A stretch of 64,000 nt of DNA. Source: Nocardioides sp. Root190 (GTDB lineage: Bacteria; Actinomycetota; Actinomycetes; Propionibacteriales; Nocardioidaceae). The notes under the pieces were generated by a model. The model was not told where the DNA came from. It was given only the letters and a program-made list of their open reading frames with translations, and ran no database searches. Shown here one piece after another: positions 44,864 through 53,193 of this stretch; the first letter of the stretch is position 1, and the number at the start of each line of letters is the position of its first letter. The translations under genes were made by a program, and so were the position numbers. The stretch spans positions 333,612 through 397,611 of the forward strand of contig NZ_LMIA01000001.1 in assembly GCF_001428565.1 (NCBI RefSeq), given 5' to 3'.

Positions 44864-45852
44864 GCATCCTGGTCGTCGCCGACCCGTGGGACGGGCTGGA
44901 CCCGAGGATCGATGCCACCGTCGGCCTGGTCGCGGCCGCCCAGGACCTCGGCGTGCCCGTCCTCCTCTGCACCCCCGCGGACCTGTCGGTCACGGGCGGT
45001 CGGGTCCGGGCCCGGGCCACGCAGGTCGAGCTCGGCCCGCGGGCTCGCGGGAACGACCACCGGTGGGTCGTCGGGACGCCGTGGTTCCGGACCTCCCCGT
45101 CCCGCCGCCTCGACGTCGCCGCCGACACCGACCTCGTGCTGCTGCGGATCGATCCCCCGGTGGACGGCCGCTACCTGCACACGACCTACCTGCTGGACCT
45201 CGTCGAGGCCGCGGGCACCCGGGTCGTCAACCGGCCCGAGGGCGTGCGAGCGCTGCACGAGAAGGTCACCGCACTGCTGTTCCCCGACCTGTGCCCGGAG
45301 ACCCTGGTGAGCGCGGACCCCGACGAGGTGCGGCGCTTCGTCGCCAGGACGGGCGCCGCAGTCATCAAACCGGTCGACGGGTTCGGCGGCCTCGACGTCT
45401 GGCTCCTGCGCGACGACGAAGCCGCCACCTCGCTCGTGGCGTCGGCCACCGGTGGAGGCGCCCGCCACGTGATCGCCCAGGAGTACCTCCCCGCCGTCAC
45501 CGCCGGCAACAAGCGCCTCTTCCTGCTCGACGGCGAGGTCATCGGCGCAGTCCTGCGGCGACCCGACGACCGCGACTTCCGGATCGGGGCACCCTGCGCG
45601 GTCGCCCGGGTCGACGAGGACGACCGCAGGATCGTTGCCGCGCTCGCTCCCCTGCTCGCCCGGCACGGCATCGCGATGGCCGGACTCGACGTGATCGGCG
45701 GCCGGCTGATCGAGGTCAACCTGACCTGTCCCGGCGGGATGAGCAAGACCGATGCGCTGCTCGGTACCGACCTGTCCGGCACCTACCTGCGGCGCCTCCT
45801 CGGCGTCGCTGTGCACCACCCCTCCCAACAGAAAGAGATGGCCCAGCCATGA
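44860..45852 (+). CDS. Glutathione synthetase-like ATP-grasp ligase
   Basis: A 330-residue ATP-grasp enzyme that follows E. coli GshB closely. VLLRIDPPVDGRYLHTTYLL (93-112) resembles the substrate lid, IKPVDGFGG (169-177) the ATP loop, QEYLPAVTAGNKRLFLLDGE (207-226) the large-loop strand, and GLDVIGGRLIEVN (275-287) the metal site. GshB adds glycine to gamma-glutamylcysteine. Two places differ: the RGNLAAGG loop of GshB is DFRIGAPCAVARV here, and NVTSPT is NLTCPG. The final substrate may therefore not be glycine. It is coupled by ATGA overlaps on both sides. Confidence 0.85.
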   Translation: MSILVVADPWDGLDPRIDATVGLVAAAQDLGVPVLLCTPADLSVTGGRVRARATQVELGPRARGNDHRWVVGTPWFRTSPSRRLDVAADTDLVLLRIDPPVDGRYLHTTYLLDLVEAAGTRVVNRPEGVRALHEKVTALLFPDLCPETLVSADPDEVRRFVARTGAAVIKPVDGFGGLDVWLLRDDEAATSLVASATGGGARHVIAQEYLPAVTAGNKRLFLLDGEVIGAVLRRPDDRDFRIGAPCAVARVDEDDRRIVAALAPLLARHGIAMAGLDVIGGRLIEVNLTCPGGMSKTDALLGTDLSGTYLRRLLGVAVHHPSQQKEMAQP

Positions 45853-46244
45853 GCACGATCGTCATCACCTCCATCGCCCTGATGGGCATCATGTTGTTCC
45901 TCCTCGGTGCCAACGTGACCCGCCTCCGCGCCGTCCGCGGCGACACGGGTTCGCAGATGCCGACCGATCCCGCGGACCGTCTGCTCATCGCCCAGCGCGC
46001 CCACGGCAACGCCGCGGAGTACGTCCCGACGCTCGTCGTCCTGCTGATCGTCTGCTCGACGCTCACCGACGGATGGTGGCTCGACGCCCTCGCGGTCGTC
46101 GCCGCGGCCGCCCGGCTGACGCACGCCTACGGGATGCTCTCCTCGGCGACACTCGCGGCACACGGCCCGGTCCGCGACTCCGGCGCGATGTTCACCTACC
46201 TCGCGGGCGCCGCACTCGGCGTGACGGCCCTGGTCGCGATGTGA
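45849..46244 (+). CDS. MAPEG family membrane protein
   Basis: A 131-residue protein with four membrane helices and the MAPEG signature AQRAHGNAAEYVPTLVVLLIV (R, N and E-P pattern; conserved part ends at P). RLTHAYGML in the third helix and DSGAMFTYLAGAALGV in the fourth fit the family. Eukaryotic MAPEG enzymes use glutathione for conjugation or peroxide reduction; bacterial ones are mostly uncharacterised. Its place directly after two glutathione-type ligases strongly suggests a thiol-dependent membrane enzyme. It overlaps both neighbours by 4 bp. Confidence 0.87.
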   Translation: MSTIVITSIALMGIMLFLLGANVTRLRAVRGDTGSQMPTDPADRLLIAQRAHGNAAEYVPTLVVLLIVCSTLTDGWWLDALAVVAAAARLTHAYGMLSSATLAAHGPVRDSGAMFTYLAGAALGVTALVAM

Positions 46245-46969
46245 GCGCCGACCCCCGGCCGGTCATCGGCATCGCCGGGCACGGGTACGACGTCGCGCGG
46301 GACTTCGGCTCGCTGCCGGTCCACGGCACGCCGCGGTCCTACGTCGACGCCGTCGCCGCGAGCGGGGGCCGGCCGGTGGTCCTGCCGCCCGGGGCCGCAC
46401 CGGACCTGCTCGACCTGGTGGACGGGATCGTCCTCACCGGCGGCGGCGACGTGGACCCGGCTCGCTACGGCGGCGATGCGACCGACGTGGCGGGTGCGCG
46501 CGGCGTCGTACCCCAGCGGGACGCGGACGAGATCGCGCTGGTCCACGCAGCCCTCGCCGCAGGCGTCCCGCTGCTCGGCGTGTGCCGGGGCCTCCAGGTC
46601 CTGGCCGTGGCGGCCGGAGGACGGCTGCGTGGCGACATCGGGCACGTCCATCCCGCCGACGGGCACCCGGTCACGACCGCGCCGGGCTCACTGGTGCGCA
46701 GGCTGCTCGGACCGGAACCGACGACCAGCGCGCTGCACCGGCAGGCCGTGGTCGATCCCGGAGCGGAATGGGTCGCCACCGCGTGGGCAGCCGACGGCGT
46801 GGTCGAGGCGATCGAGCCCCGGGATGCGGGCAGGGTGGCACTCGGCGTCCAGTGGCACCCCGAGCTCGCCTGGAACACGTGGCCCCACGACCCCACCGGT
46901 CCGGCGATCTTCACCTGGCTCGCGCAGATGGCGGAAAATCGTTCGACACGGGACGTGGTGAGCGCGTAG
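46241..46969 (+). CDS. Class I glutamine amidotransferase-like gamma-glutamyl hydrolase (PuuD/peptidase C26)
   Basis: A 242-residue protein. VLTGGGDVDPARYGG marks peptidase C26, GVCRGLQVLAVAAGG carries the nucleophile Cys115, and LGVQWHPELA supplies His206 and Glu208, completing the triad. Relatives hydrolyse gamma-glutamyl amide bonds (for example gamma-glutamyl-GABA). Being the last gene of a gamma-glutamyl thiol operon, it may recycle or trim the product or its conjugates; this is inferred. Its GTG overlaps the MAPEG stop, and its TAG stop forms part of the next gene's -10 element. Confidence 0.85.
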   Translation: MSADPRPVIGIAGHGYDVARDFGSLPVHGTPRSYVDAVAASGGRPVVLPPGAAPDLLDLVDGIVLTGGGDVDPARYGGDATDVAGARGVVPQRDADEIALVHAALAAGVPLLGVCRGLQVLAVAAGGRLRGDIGHVHPADGHPVTTAPGSLVRRLLGPEPTTSALHRQAVVDPGAEWVATAWAADGVVEAIEPRDAGRVALGVQWHPELAWNTWPHDPTGPAIFTWLAQMAENRSTRDVVSA

Positions 46970-46990
46970 AATTGTCTTGATGTCAAGACA
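46943..46990 (+). promoter_or_regulatory. Promoter and operator over the start codon of the second MFS gene
   Basis: TCGACA (46943-46948) and TAGAAT (46967-46972), spaced 18 bp, look like a -35/-10 pair that would start RNA at or near the ATG at 46980, a leaderless transcript. The perfect palindrome TGTCTTGA-TG-TCAAGACA (46973-46990) lies over this start, an ideal repressor site. It differs from the AGGTTACCT sites at 43.8 kb. Confidence 0.55.
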
Positions 46991-48290
46991 CTTCTCGGAA
47001 CGCGTCACCCGGCTCGCGGGGCCCACCCCCCTCGTCCGCCGGCTGTCGGCACAGTCGGTGCTCTCGGCCTTCGGCGACGGGGTCTTCCTCACCGGTAGTG
47101 CGGTGTTCTTCACCCAGATCGTCGACCTCTCCGCCGCCCAGGTCGGCCTCGGCCTGTCCATCGCGGGCGCCGTCACCTTCGTGTTCGCCGTGCCGCTGGG
47201 CAAGCTCAGCGACCGGTTCGGGGCGAAGCGGATCTGGGCGCTCGCCTCCCTCGTCGAGGCACTGCTCTACCTCGCGTGGCTGGCGGTGGGCGGCTTCGGG
47301 ACCTTCGTGGCGATGCTGATCGTGCTCGAGCTGGTCGCCACCGCGAGCCGGGCCGCCCGCAACGCCTACCGCTTCGACGTCTTCCCCCGCGAGGAGCGGG
47401 TCGCCTCCAACGCCTACTTCCGCGCCGCACGCAACGTCGGCTACACCTTCGGCGCGCTGCTCGCAGGCATCGCCCTGGCCACCAACGACGACGACGTCAT
47501 CCGGGCAGTCCCGCTGATCACCGCCGCCCTCCTCGTGCTCAACGCCCACCTCGTGTCGCGGTTGCCGTCCGTGCTCCACCACACCGAGGAGGCGCCCCTG
47601 GAGGCGGTGCTCGACACGGTGCTGGACACGGTGCTCGACTCGGGCGACGGCTCCGGGGTCGATCGGCGCGCCGCCCTGCGCAACCGCGGCTACATCGCCA
47701 TGTCGGTCTTCGGTGGCATCCTCGGCACCCACCAGGTGCTGCTCAACGTCGTCATCCCGCTCTGGTTGGTCGAGGAGACCGATGCGCCGCGGGTCCTGCT
47801 CGCCTGGCTCTTCGGCACCAACACCCTGATGGCGGTGCTGCTCCAGGTCGCCGCTGCCCGCGGCATCACGACGGTCGCCGACTCGCTGCGCGCACAGCGC
47901 CGGGGCGCGGTGTTCTTCATGGCGTCCTGCGGCATCGTGCTGATCACCCACGACACGATCGGCTGGATCACCATCGTGCTGGTCTGGGTCGGACACGTCA
48001 CGGTGACCGGTGCCGAGCTCTTCCAGTCCGCCGGCGAGTGGGGGTTGCAGGCCGAGCTCTCCGACCCCGCCCGACGTGGCGAGTACCAGGGCGTCTCCCA
48101 GCTCGGCTACACCCTCGGCACGGTGTGGGCGCCGGCGGCGTACACCTTCCTGGCCATGGAGTGGGGCGCCCAGGGCTGGCTGGTGATCGCGGCGATCGTC
48201 CTGGTAGCCGCCGTCCTGATCCATCCCTCGGCGCGGGCCGCGGAGCGACACCTGACCCGGCTGGGCATCGACAGCTCCGGGCCTGCTTGA
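46980..48290 (+). CDS. MFS transporter, copy 2
   Basis: A 436-residue, 12-helix transporter paralogous to that at 42021-43331. Shared stretches include LLNVVIPLWLVEETDAPRVL, LLAWLFGTNTLM and SDPARRGEYQGVSQLGYTLG. LGKLSDRFGAKRIWAL is the MFS loop motif. A central cytoplasmic loop holds the duplicated peptide DTVLDTVLDS. ATG 46980 is used; a TTG one codon earlier is in frame. A palindrome covers the start, so it is probably repressor-controlled. The substrate is unknown; the gene may export a product or conjugate of the preceding operon. Confidence 0.88.
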   Translation: MSRHFSERVTRLAGPTPLVRRLSAQSVLSAFGDGVFLTGSAVFFTQIVDLSAAQVGLGLSIAGAVTFVFAVPLGKLSDRFGAKRIWALASLVEALLYLAWLAVGGFGTFVAMLIVLELVATASRAARNAYRFDVFPREERVASNAYFRAARNVGYTFGALLAGIALATNDDDVIRAVPLITAALLVLNAHLVSRLPSVLHHTEEAPLEAVLDTVLDTVLDSGDGSGVDRRAALRNRGYIAMSVFGGILGTHQVLLNVVIPLWLVEETDAPRVLLAWLFGTNTLMAVLLQVAAARGITTVADSLRAQRRGAVFFMASCGIVLITHDTIGWITIVLVWVGHVTVTGAELFQSAGEWGLQAELSDPARRGEYQGVSQLGYTLGTVWAPAAYTFLAMEWGAQGWLVIAAIVLVAAVLIHPSARAAERHLTRLGIDSSGPA

Positions 48291-48300
48291 ATCGACGGCT

Positions 48301-49194
48301 ATGGCCACCACCTCCGCGACCGCGCAGCACTGGATCGCCGGCGCACGCCTGCGCACGCTGCCCGCGGCCGTCGCTCCGGTCCTGATCGGCTCCGCTGTCG
48401 CCGTGCACGCCGACGAGGGGGTCCTGTGGAAGGCGCTGCTGGCCCTCGTGGTCAGCCTCGCCCTGCAGGTCGGCGTCAACTACGCCAACGACTACTCCGA
48501 CGGGATCCGGGGCACCGACGACGAGCGGGTCGGCCCGCTGCGCCTGGTCGGCTCGGGCCTGGCCACGCCCGCCGCGGTCAAGCGCGCCGCCTTCACCGCC
48601 TTCGGCGTTGCCGCCGTCGCGGGCCTGGTCCTCGCCGCGACCACGTCACCGTGGCTCGTCCTCGTCGGCGCGGTGAGCGTGCTCGCCGCCTGGTACTACA
48701 CCGGCGGCTCGAAGCCCTACGGCTACCTCGGGCTCGGCGAGGTGATGGTGTTCGTGTTCTTCGGGCTGGTCGCCACCGTCGGCACCACGTGGGTGCAGAC
48801 CCAGGAGTGGGGCGACCCGGGCTGGGCCTCCGTCGCGGCCGGCACCGGCGTGGGCGCACTCGCCTGCGCGATCCTGGTCGCCAACAACCTGCGCGACATC
48901 CCCACCGACGAGGTCGCCGGCAAGATCACCCTCGCAGTGCGGCTCGGCGATCGCCGTACCCGCTTCTTCTACGCCGCCCTCGTGGCGCTCGCAGCCGGCG
49001 CCGTCCTCGTCCTCGCCGCCCTGACGTCGACGTGGGCGCTGCTGGGCCTGGGCTTCCTGCTCCCCGCCGCTGCCGCCACCCGGGTCGTGCTCAGCGGCGC
49101 CCGCGGCCCCGCGCTGATCCCGGTGCTCCAGCAGACCGGCATCGCCGAGCTCGTGCTGGCCGTGCTCGCAGGCCTCGGCCTGGTCCTGGCCTGA
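48301..49194 (+). CDS. menA: 1,4-dihydroxy-2-naphthoate polyprenyltransferase
   Basis: A 297-residue UbiA-family membrane enzyme that attaches the polyprenyl tail to DHNA in menaquinone synthesis. LQVGVNYANDYSDGIRGTDD contains the first Asp-rich prenyl diphosphate/Mg motif (NxxNDxxDxxxGxD), and ILVANNLRDIPTDEVAGKITLAVRLG the second. About eight membrane helices follow. ATG 48301 is 10 bp after the MFS stop. It completes, with menG, menD, menC, menE and the polyprenyl synthase, most of the late menaquinone pathway. Confidence 0.95.
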   Translation: MATTSATAQHWIAGARLRTLPAAVAPVLIGSAVAVHADEGVLWKALLALVVSLALQVGVNYANDYSDGIRGTDDERVGPLRLVGSGLATPAAVKRAAFTAFGVAAVAGLVLAATTSPWLVLVGAVSVLAAWYYTGGSKPYGYLGLGEVMVFVFFGLVATVGTTWVQTQEWGDPGWASVAAGTGVGALACAILVANNLRDIPTDEVAGKITLAVRLGDRRTRFFYAALVALAAGAVLVLAALTSTWALLGLGFLLPAAAATRVVLSGARGPALIPVLQQTGIAELVLAVLAGLGLVLA

Positions 49195-49208
49195 CCCCCG
49201 TTCGAGGA

Positions 49209-49469
49209 TCAGTCGTCGTCTTCCTTGGCGCGCATCTCGTCGTACCGCTCGGTGATCCGGCCGGCACGACCCTCGACCTTGACGCCGAAGGCGGCGCGCT
49301 GGCGCTCGAGCAGGACGTACGACGCTGCGCCGCTCACGACGAAGGCGATGATGATCGCGATCACGACGTTGACGTCGTCGGCGATGAGGAACCACACCCC
49401 GAACACGATCAGGAACGCGCCCACGAAGAGACCCAGGCGCATGGCGGTGTAGATCCAGAACTCCTTCAC
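49209..49469 (-). CDS. DUF4229-type small membrane protein
   Basis: An 86-residue protein with two hydrophobic segments (LGLFVGAFLIVFGVWFLIA and VVIAIIIAFVVSGAASYVLL) and a charged C-terminal tail ending MRAKEDDD. The arrangement, and its place next to menA in actinobacteria, fit the DUF4229 family as I know it. Function is unknown. It converges on menA, 14 bp away. Confidence 0.75.
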   Translation of the reverse strand: MKEFWIYTAMRLGLFVGAFLIVFGVWFLIADDVNVVIAIIIAFVVSGAASYVLLERQRAAFGVKVEGRAGRITERYDEMRAKEDDD

Positions 49470-49555
49470 CGCTCCAGCCTAGGCCGGAGCGGGCCCGGGC
49501 TGACCATCGGGGACCGCCGTCGGGGCGGTGACCACCCCGGACCTAGGCTTGCGGC

Positions 49556-49819
49556 GTGAAGTTGTTGCTCGTCGTGATCATCTTCGCGGCCCTGACCTAT
49601 CTGGCGATCCGCTGGATGCAGGACCGCGGGAACGGCGGCGCGCCTGCCCAGCGGCGCCCGTCGCGACCGAAGCCGCCGAGCCGGCCGGTCGCCCCCGACG
49701 ACGACGAGGGCTTCCTGCGCGACCTGGAGTGGAAGCGGCGCCAGTCCGAGCGGCGCGAGCCGAAGGAACCGACCGAGCCGTCGGATCCCACCGAGCCGAC
49801 CGAGTCCTCCGAGTCCTGA
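49556..49819 (+). CDS. Small single-pass membrane protein, unknown function
   Basis: An 87-residue protein from GTG 49556: one N-terminal membrane helix (LLLVVIIFAALTYLAIRWM), then a Pro/Arg-rich stretch and an acidic tail with EPTEPSDPTEPTESSES repeats. The middle DDDEGFLRDLEWKRRQSER looks conserved-like and helical. I recognise no named family. It converges on ccsB with a 25-bp gap. Confidence 0.65.
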   Translation: MKLLLVVIIFAALTYLAIRWMQDRGNGGAPAQRRPSRPKPPSRPVAPDDDEGFLRDLEWKRRQSERREPKEPTEPSDPTEPTESSES

Positions 49820-49844
49820 CGCTCCGCCCGTCGTACGACGGGCG

Positions 49845-50855
49845 TCAGATCCGGATGTGGACGACCGCTCCGTCGACGACCCGCTCGACGGCGTACGAGT
49901 GCTGGCTCGACGTCGAGAAGTAGTTGATCCCGATGAAGTTGAACCACAGCGTGGCCACACCGACCAGCGCGAGCATCGCGGCCCGGCGGCCCTTCCAGCC
50001 GGCCGTGGCGCGGGCGTGGAGGTAGCAGGCATAGACGACCCAGGTGATGAACGCCCACACCTCCTTGGGGTCCCAGTTCCAGTAGCGCGACCAGGCCTCG
50101 TGCGCCCAGATCGGACCGGTGATGAGTACCGCGAAGGTCCACACGGGGAAGGCGAAGGCGTGGACCCGGTAGGCCAGCCGGTCCAGGGCGGGCAGGGACG
50201 GGACGCGGGCGATCCAGCCGCCCAGGTCACGGTCAGCGGCGGCGGCACGGCGCTCGGAGCGCTCGCGGACGAGGTACATGACCGAGGCGATGCCACCGAG
50301 GGTGAAGGTGCCGGTGGCGATCACGGCGGAGACCACGTGGATGACCAGCCACGGCGAGTTCAGCGACTCCGAGAGCGGGGCGACCTCGTCGTGCAGCCAG
50401 ATCACGGCGACCATCAGGACGGTGACGACGAACCCGACGACGATCGGACCCATCCAGCTGAGGTTGAACTTCCGGTACAGCGCGACGTAGAGCAGCGTGA
50501 CCACGAAGGTGCCGGAGAGCGTGAACTCGTACATGTTGCCCCAGGGCACCCGGTTGGGGTCCGCGGCCATGCCGCGCCCGACGAGCGAGACGAAGTGCGC
50601 AGCGCCGGCGATGAGCGTGAGCAGGATGCCGAGGCGACCCAGGAAGGCGATCCGCTCCGCCCCTCGCTCCGAGACCCGCTCCTCGGCCGACGGATCCTGG
50701 GCGGACGCGGCTCCCGCAGCCACCAGCTCCCGGTCCACCTTCGGCTGGCGCAGGGACGCCCACTCGGCCAGGTGGACGAGCAGTGCGAGGAAGTAGACGA
50801 GCCCGGCGACCGCAACCGTCTGGTTGCTGAGGCTCTCCCAATTGGCGTCGGTCAC
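49845..50855 (-). CDS. ccsB: Cytochrome c biogenesis protein CcsB (ResC/CcsA type)
   Basis: A 336-residue polytopic protein of system II cytochrome c maturation that carries haem across the membrane with ResB. RVPWGNMYEFTLSG and the tryptophan-rich SRYWNWDPKEVWAFITW (WWD-type haem-handling motif) are diagnostic, together with histidines in WLVIHVVSAVIA and AYRVHAFAFPVW. GTG 50855 overlaps the resB stop as GTGA; the longer upstream frame lies in resB and is rejected. Confidence 0.94.
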   Translation of the reverse strand: MTDANWESLSNQTVAVAGLVYFLALLVHLAEWASLRQPKVDRELVAAGAASAQDPSAEERVSERGAERIAFLGRLGILLTLIAGAAHFVSLVGRGMAADPNRVPWGNMYEFTLSGTFVVTLLYVALYRKFNLSWMGPIVVGFVVTVLMVAVIWLHDEVAPLSESLNSPWLVIHVVSAVIATGTFTLGGIASVMYLVRERSERRAAAADRDLGGWIARVPSLPALDRLAYRVHAFAFPVWTFAVLITGPIWAHEAWSRYWNWDPKEVWAFITWVVYACYLHARATAGWKGRRAAMLALVGVATLWFNFIGINYFSTSSQHSYAVERVVDGAVVHIRI

Positions 50856-52432
50856 TGTGCTGTCTCCTTGAGCTTGTCGAGCAGGGTGGCGAGGACCTCG
50901 TCGGTCTCGCCGTTGCCGGACCGGTCGAGGACCGCGACCTCGACCCGGCTGCCACCACCGCCGTCGTCCATTGTGCCGGGCACCACGCGCACCCACACCC
51001 GGCGGGGACGGATGAACAGGGAGGCGCACAGTCCGATCAACGCGAGGACCACGCCGATCAGGGCCACCTCCTTGCCCGGGGTCTGGCTGATCTGGACCCG
51101 GATCCACGGGTCGACCCGGTCGAAGGTGACCGAGCCCAGCCCGTTCTCCAGCTCCACCTTGTCGCCGAGCTGGAGGTCGACGCGCTGCGGCTTGCCGTCC
51201 TCGTCCTCGATCGGCTCCGCGTTGGTCTTGTCGAGCACGTAGACCGACTGCGAGCGGCCCGTGTCGAGCCCCAGGTCACCGGTCCAGGCGAGCATCGACA
51301 GCGTCGGCAGCCGGTCGTCGCCGAAGACGGTCACGGGGTTGCCGTCGACGAAGTCGAAGGTCGGGTAGAACAGGCCCTCGAGGGCGATCTGTCCGGGCTT
51401 CGCGGTCGGCGCCTTGATCACACCGAAGGACAGGAAGCTCGCGTCCTGGGGCAGGAAGACCGTCGGTCCCGTGTAGACGATGTCGCCGGTGCCGTCGCGC
51501 ACGGTGACGACAGGGGCATAGCCGTGCCCGATCAGGAAGACGTCGGTCCCGTCGATCTCGAGCGGGTGGTTGACCCGCAGGTCGTAGTCCTTGCGCTTCC
51601 CGTCCTTGCCCTGCTGATAGCTCAGCTGCGCCTCGAACTTGCGTGCCTGGCCGGCGCGCGGGCCCTCGTCGAGCCATTCCGCGTCGAACTCGTTGACCGT
51701 GAACCGGAAGTCCTGCATCTGCTGCTGACGGAACAGGCCGCCCGGGTTGAAGTCGTCGTACTGCGTCAGGTTGTTGCTGAAGGTCGAGCCCTCCACCAGG
51801 ATCACGCCGCCCTGATAGCCCCAGAGCCCGCCGACGGCGAAACCGGCCAGCACGATCAGCACCGACAGGTGGAACACCAGGTTGCCGGCCTCGCGGATGT
51901 AGCCGCGTTCGGCGCTGACGAAGTCGTCGCCCTCCGCCGCCGGACGCAGGCGGTGCCGACGGCCGAGCACCGCGCGGGCGTGCTCCAGCAGCTGCTGCTG
52001 GCCCAGGTCGCTGTCGTACGACGCGTGGACGGGCATCCGCGTGAGGTGACGCGGGGCCACGGGCGGTTGTGCCCGCAGAGCGCGGTAGTAGACGAAGAGG
52101 CGCGGGATGATGCAGCCGACGAGCGAGATGACCAGGAGCAGGTAGATCGCGGAGAACCACGGCGAGCTGTAGACGGAGAAGAGGTCGAGCTTCTCGTAGT
52201 ACGGCGTCAGCTTGGGGTGCTCGTTCTTCCACCGCGTGACGGCGAGGGAGTCGACGTCGGCCTGTGGGATGACCGAGCCGGGGATCGCGGCGAGGGCCAG
52301 CAGGAGGAGCAGCATCAGGGCCGTGCGCATCGAGGTGATCTGGCGCCAGGTCCACCGGCCGAGCTCGCGGGCGTTCAGCTCGCCGGAGCGGCGTGCCCGA
52401 CCGGCATCGTCGGGGTCCCGGGGCCTGCTCAC
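50852..52432 (-). CDS. resB: Cytochrome c biogenesis protein ResB
   Basis: A 526-residue membrane protein, partner of CcsB. Three N-terminal helices (RTALMLLLLLALAAIPGSVI with the family's PG; AIYLLLVISLVGCIIPRL; NLVFHLSVLIVLAGFAVGGL, holding the haem-ligand type His), a large extracytoplasmic domain of about 300 residues, and a last helix (VALIGVVLALIGLCASLFI) match the family. The GTG at 52432 overlaps ccdA as GTGA. Confidence 0.94.
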   Translation of the reverse strand: MSRPRDPDDAGRARRSGELNARELGRWTWRQITSMRTALMLLLLLALAAIPGSVIPQADVDSLAVTRWKNEHPKLTPYYEKLDLFSVYSSPWFSAIYLLLVISLVGCIIPRLFVYYRALRAQPPVAPRHLTRMPVHASYDSDLGQQQLLEHARAVLGRRHRLRPAAEGDDFVSAERGYIREAGNLVFHLSVLIVLAGFAVGGLWGYQGGVILVEGSTFSNNLTQYDDFNPGGLFRQQQMQDFRFTVNEFDAEWLDEGPRAGQARKFEAQLSYQQGKDGKRKDYDLRVNHPLEIDGTDVFLIGHGYAPVVTVRDGTGDIVYTGPTVFLPQDASFLSFGVIKAPTAKPGQIALEGLFYPTFDFVDGNPVTVFGDDRLPTLSMLAWTGDLGLDTGRSQSVYVLDKTNAEPIEDEDGKPQRVDLQLGDKVELENGLGSVTFDRVDPWIRVQISQTPGKEVALIGVVLALIGLCASLFIRPRRVWVRVVPGTMDDGGGGSRVEVAVLDRSGNGETDEVLATLLDKLKETAQ

Positions 52433-53193
52433 AGGATCGTCTCCCCGAAGTCGGCGGTGCGCAGCTGGGCCCACTGCACGACGTGGTCCCAGTAGCCGGT
52501 GAACATCAGCACCCCGAGGACGACCATGAAGGCACCCCCGACCCGCATGACGGCGAGCTGGTGACGGCGTACCCAGCCCAGCGCGTGGGACAGGCGGTTG
52601 TAGGCGAGCGCCACGATGATGAACGGGATGCCGAGCCCGAGGGCGTAGCAGAGCGCGAGCAGGCCGCCCCGCGCCGCGGTGGCGCCGTCCGCGAAGGTCA
52701 GATTGAGGATCACGCCGAAGGTCGGACCGACGCACGGGGTCCAGCCGATCGCGAACAGCGCACCGATGAAGGGCGCCGCCCCCAGTCCCACCGCGGGCAC
52801 CTTGTGGATGCGCAGGTCGCGCTGGAACAGGCCCAGCACGCCGGCGAAGACCAGGCCGAGCACGATGAGGAGTCCGCCGAGGACGAGCTGCAGCTCGTCC
52901 TGCCAGCGGCGCAGCGGCTGCCCGATCGAGCCGAAGGCGGTGCCGTAGAAGACGAACACCACCGCGAAGCCGAGCACGAACAGCACGGAGCCGAGCAGCA
53001 TCCGGCCGCGGCGGTTGCTCGCCTCACCGGCCGCGAGGTCGGCCCCGGAGAGCCCGGTCGCGTAGGAGAGGTAGCCGGGCAGCAGCGGCAGCACGCACGG
53101 CGAGAAGAAGGACACCAGCCCGGCGATCGCCGCGACGGGCACTGCCAGTCCGAGCGAGCCGGCCGCGGCCTGCTCCTGGAACCACTCGCCCAT
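52429..53193 (-). CDS. ccdA: Thiol-disulfide transporter CcdA
   Basis: A 254-residue DsbD-like membrane protein with six helices that moves reducing power outwards for haem attachment to apocytochrome c. The redox cysteines are in FFSPCVLPLLPGYLSY and IGWTPCVGPTFGVIL. ATG 53193 shares 1 bp with the tlpA-type stop (TGATG). It should reduce the adjacent TlpA/ResA-like lipoprotein. Confidence 0.95.
   Translation of the reverse strand: MGEWFQEQAAAGSLGLAVPVAAIAGLVSFFSPCVLPLLPGYLSYATGLSGADLAAGEASNRRGRMLLGSVLFVLGFAVVFVFYGTAFGSIGQPLRRWQDELQLVLGGLLIVLGLVFAGVLGLFQRDLRIHKVPAVGLGAAPFIGALFAIGWTPCVGPTFGVILNLTFADGATAARGGLLALCYALGLGIPFIIVALAYNRLSHALGWVRRHQLAVMRVGGAFMVVLGVLMFTGYWDHVVQWAQLRTADFGETIL

Noticed and set aside
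42021..48290. Prophage or integrative element around the thiol operon
   Set aside because: No integrase, tRNA-linked direct repeats or phage genes are visible, and GC content and codon use look like the neighbours.
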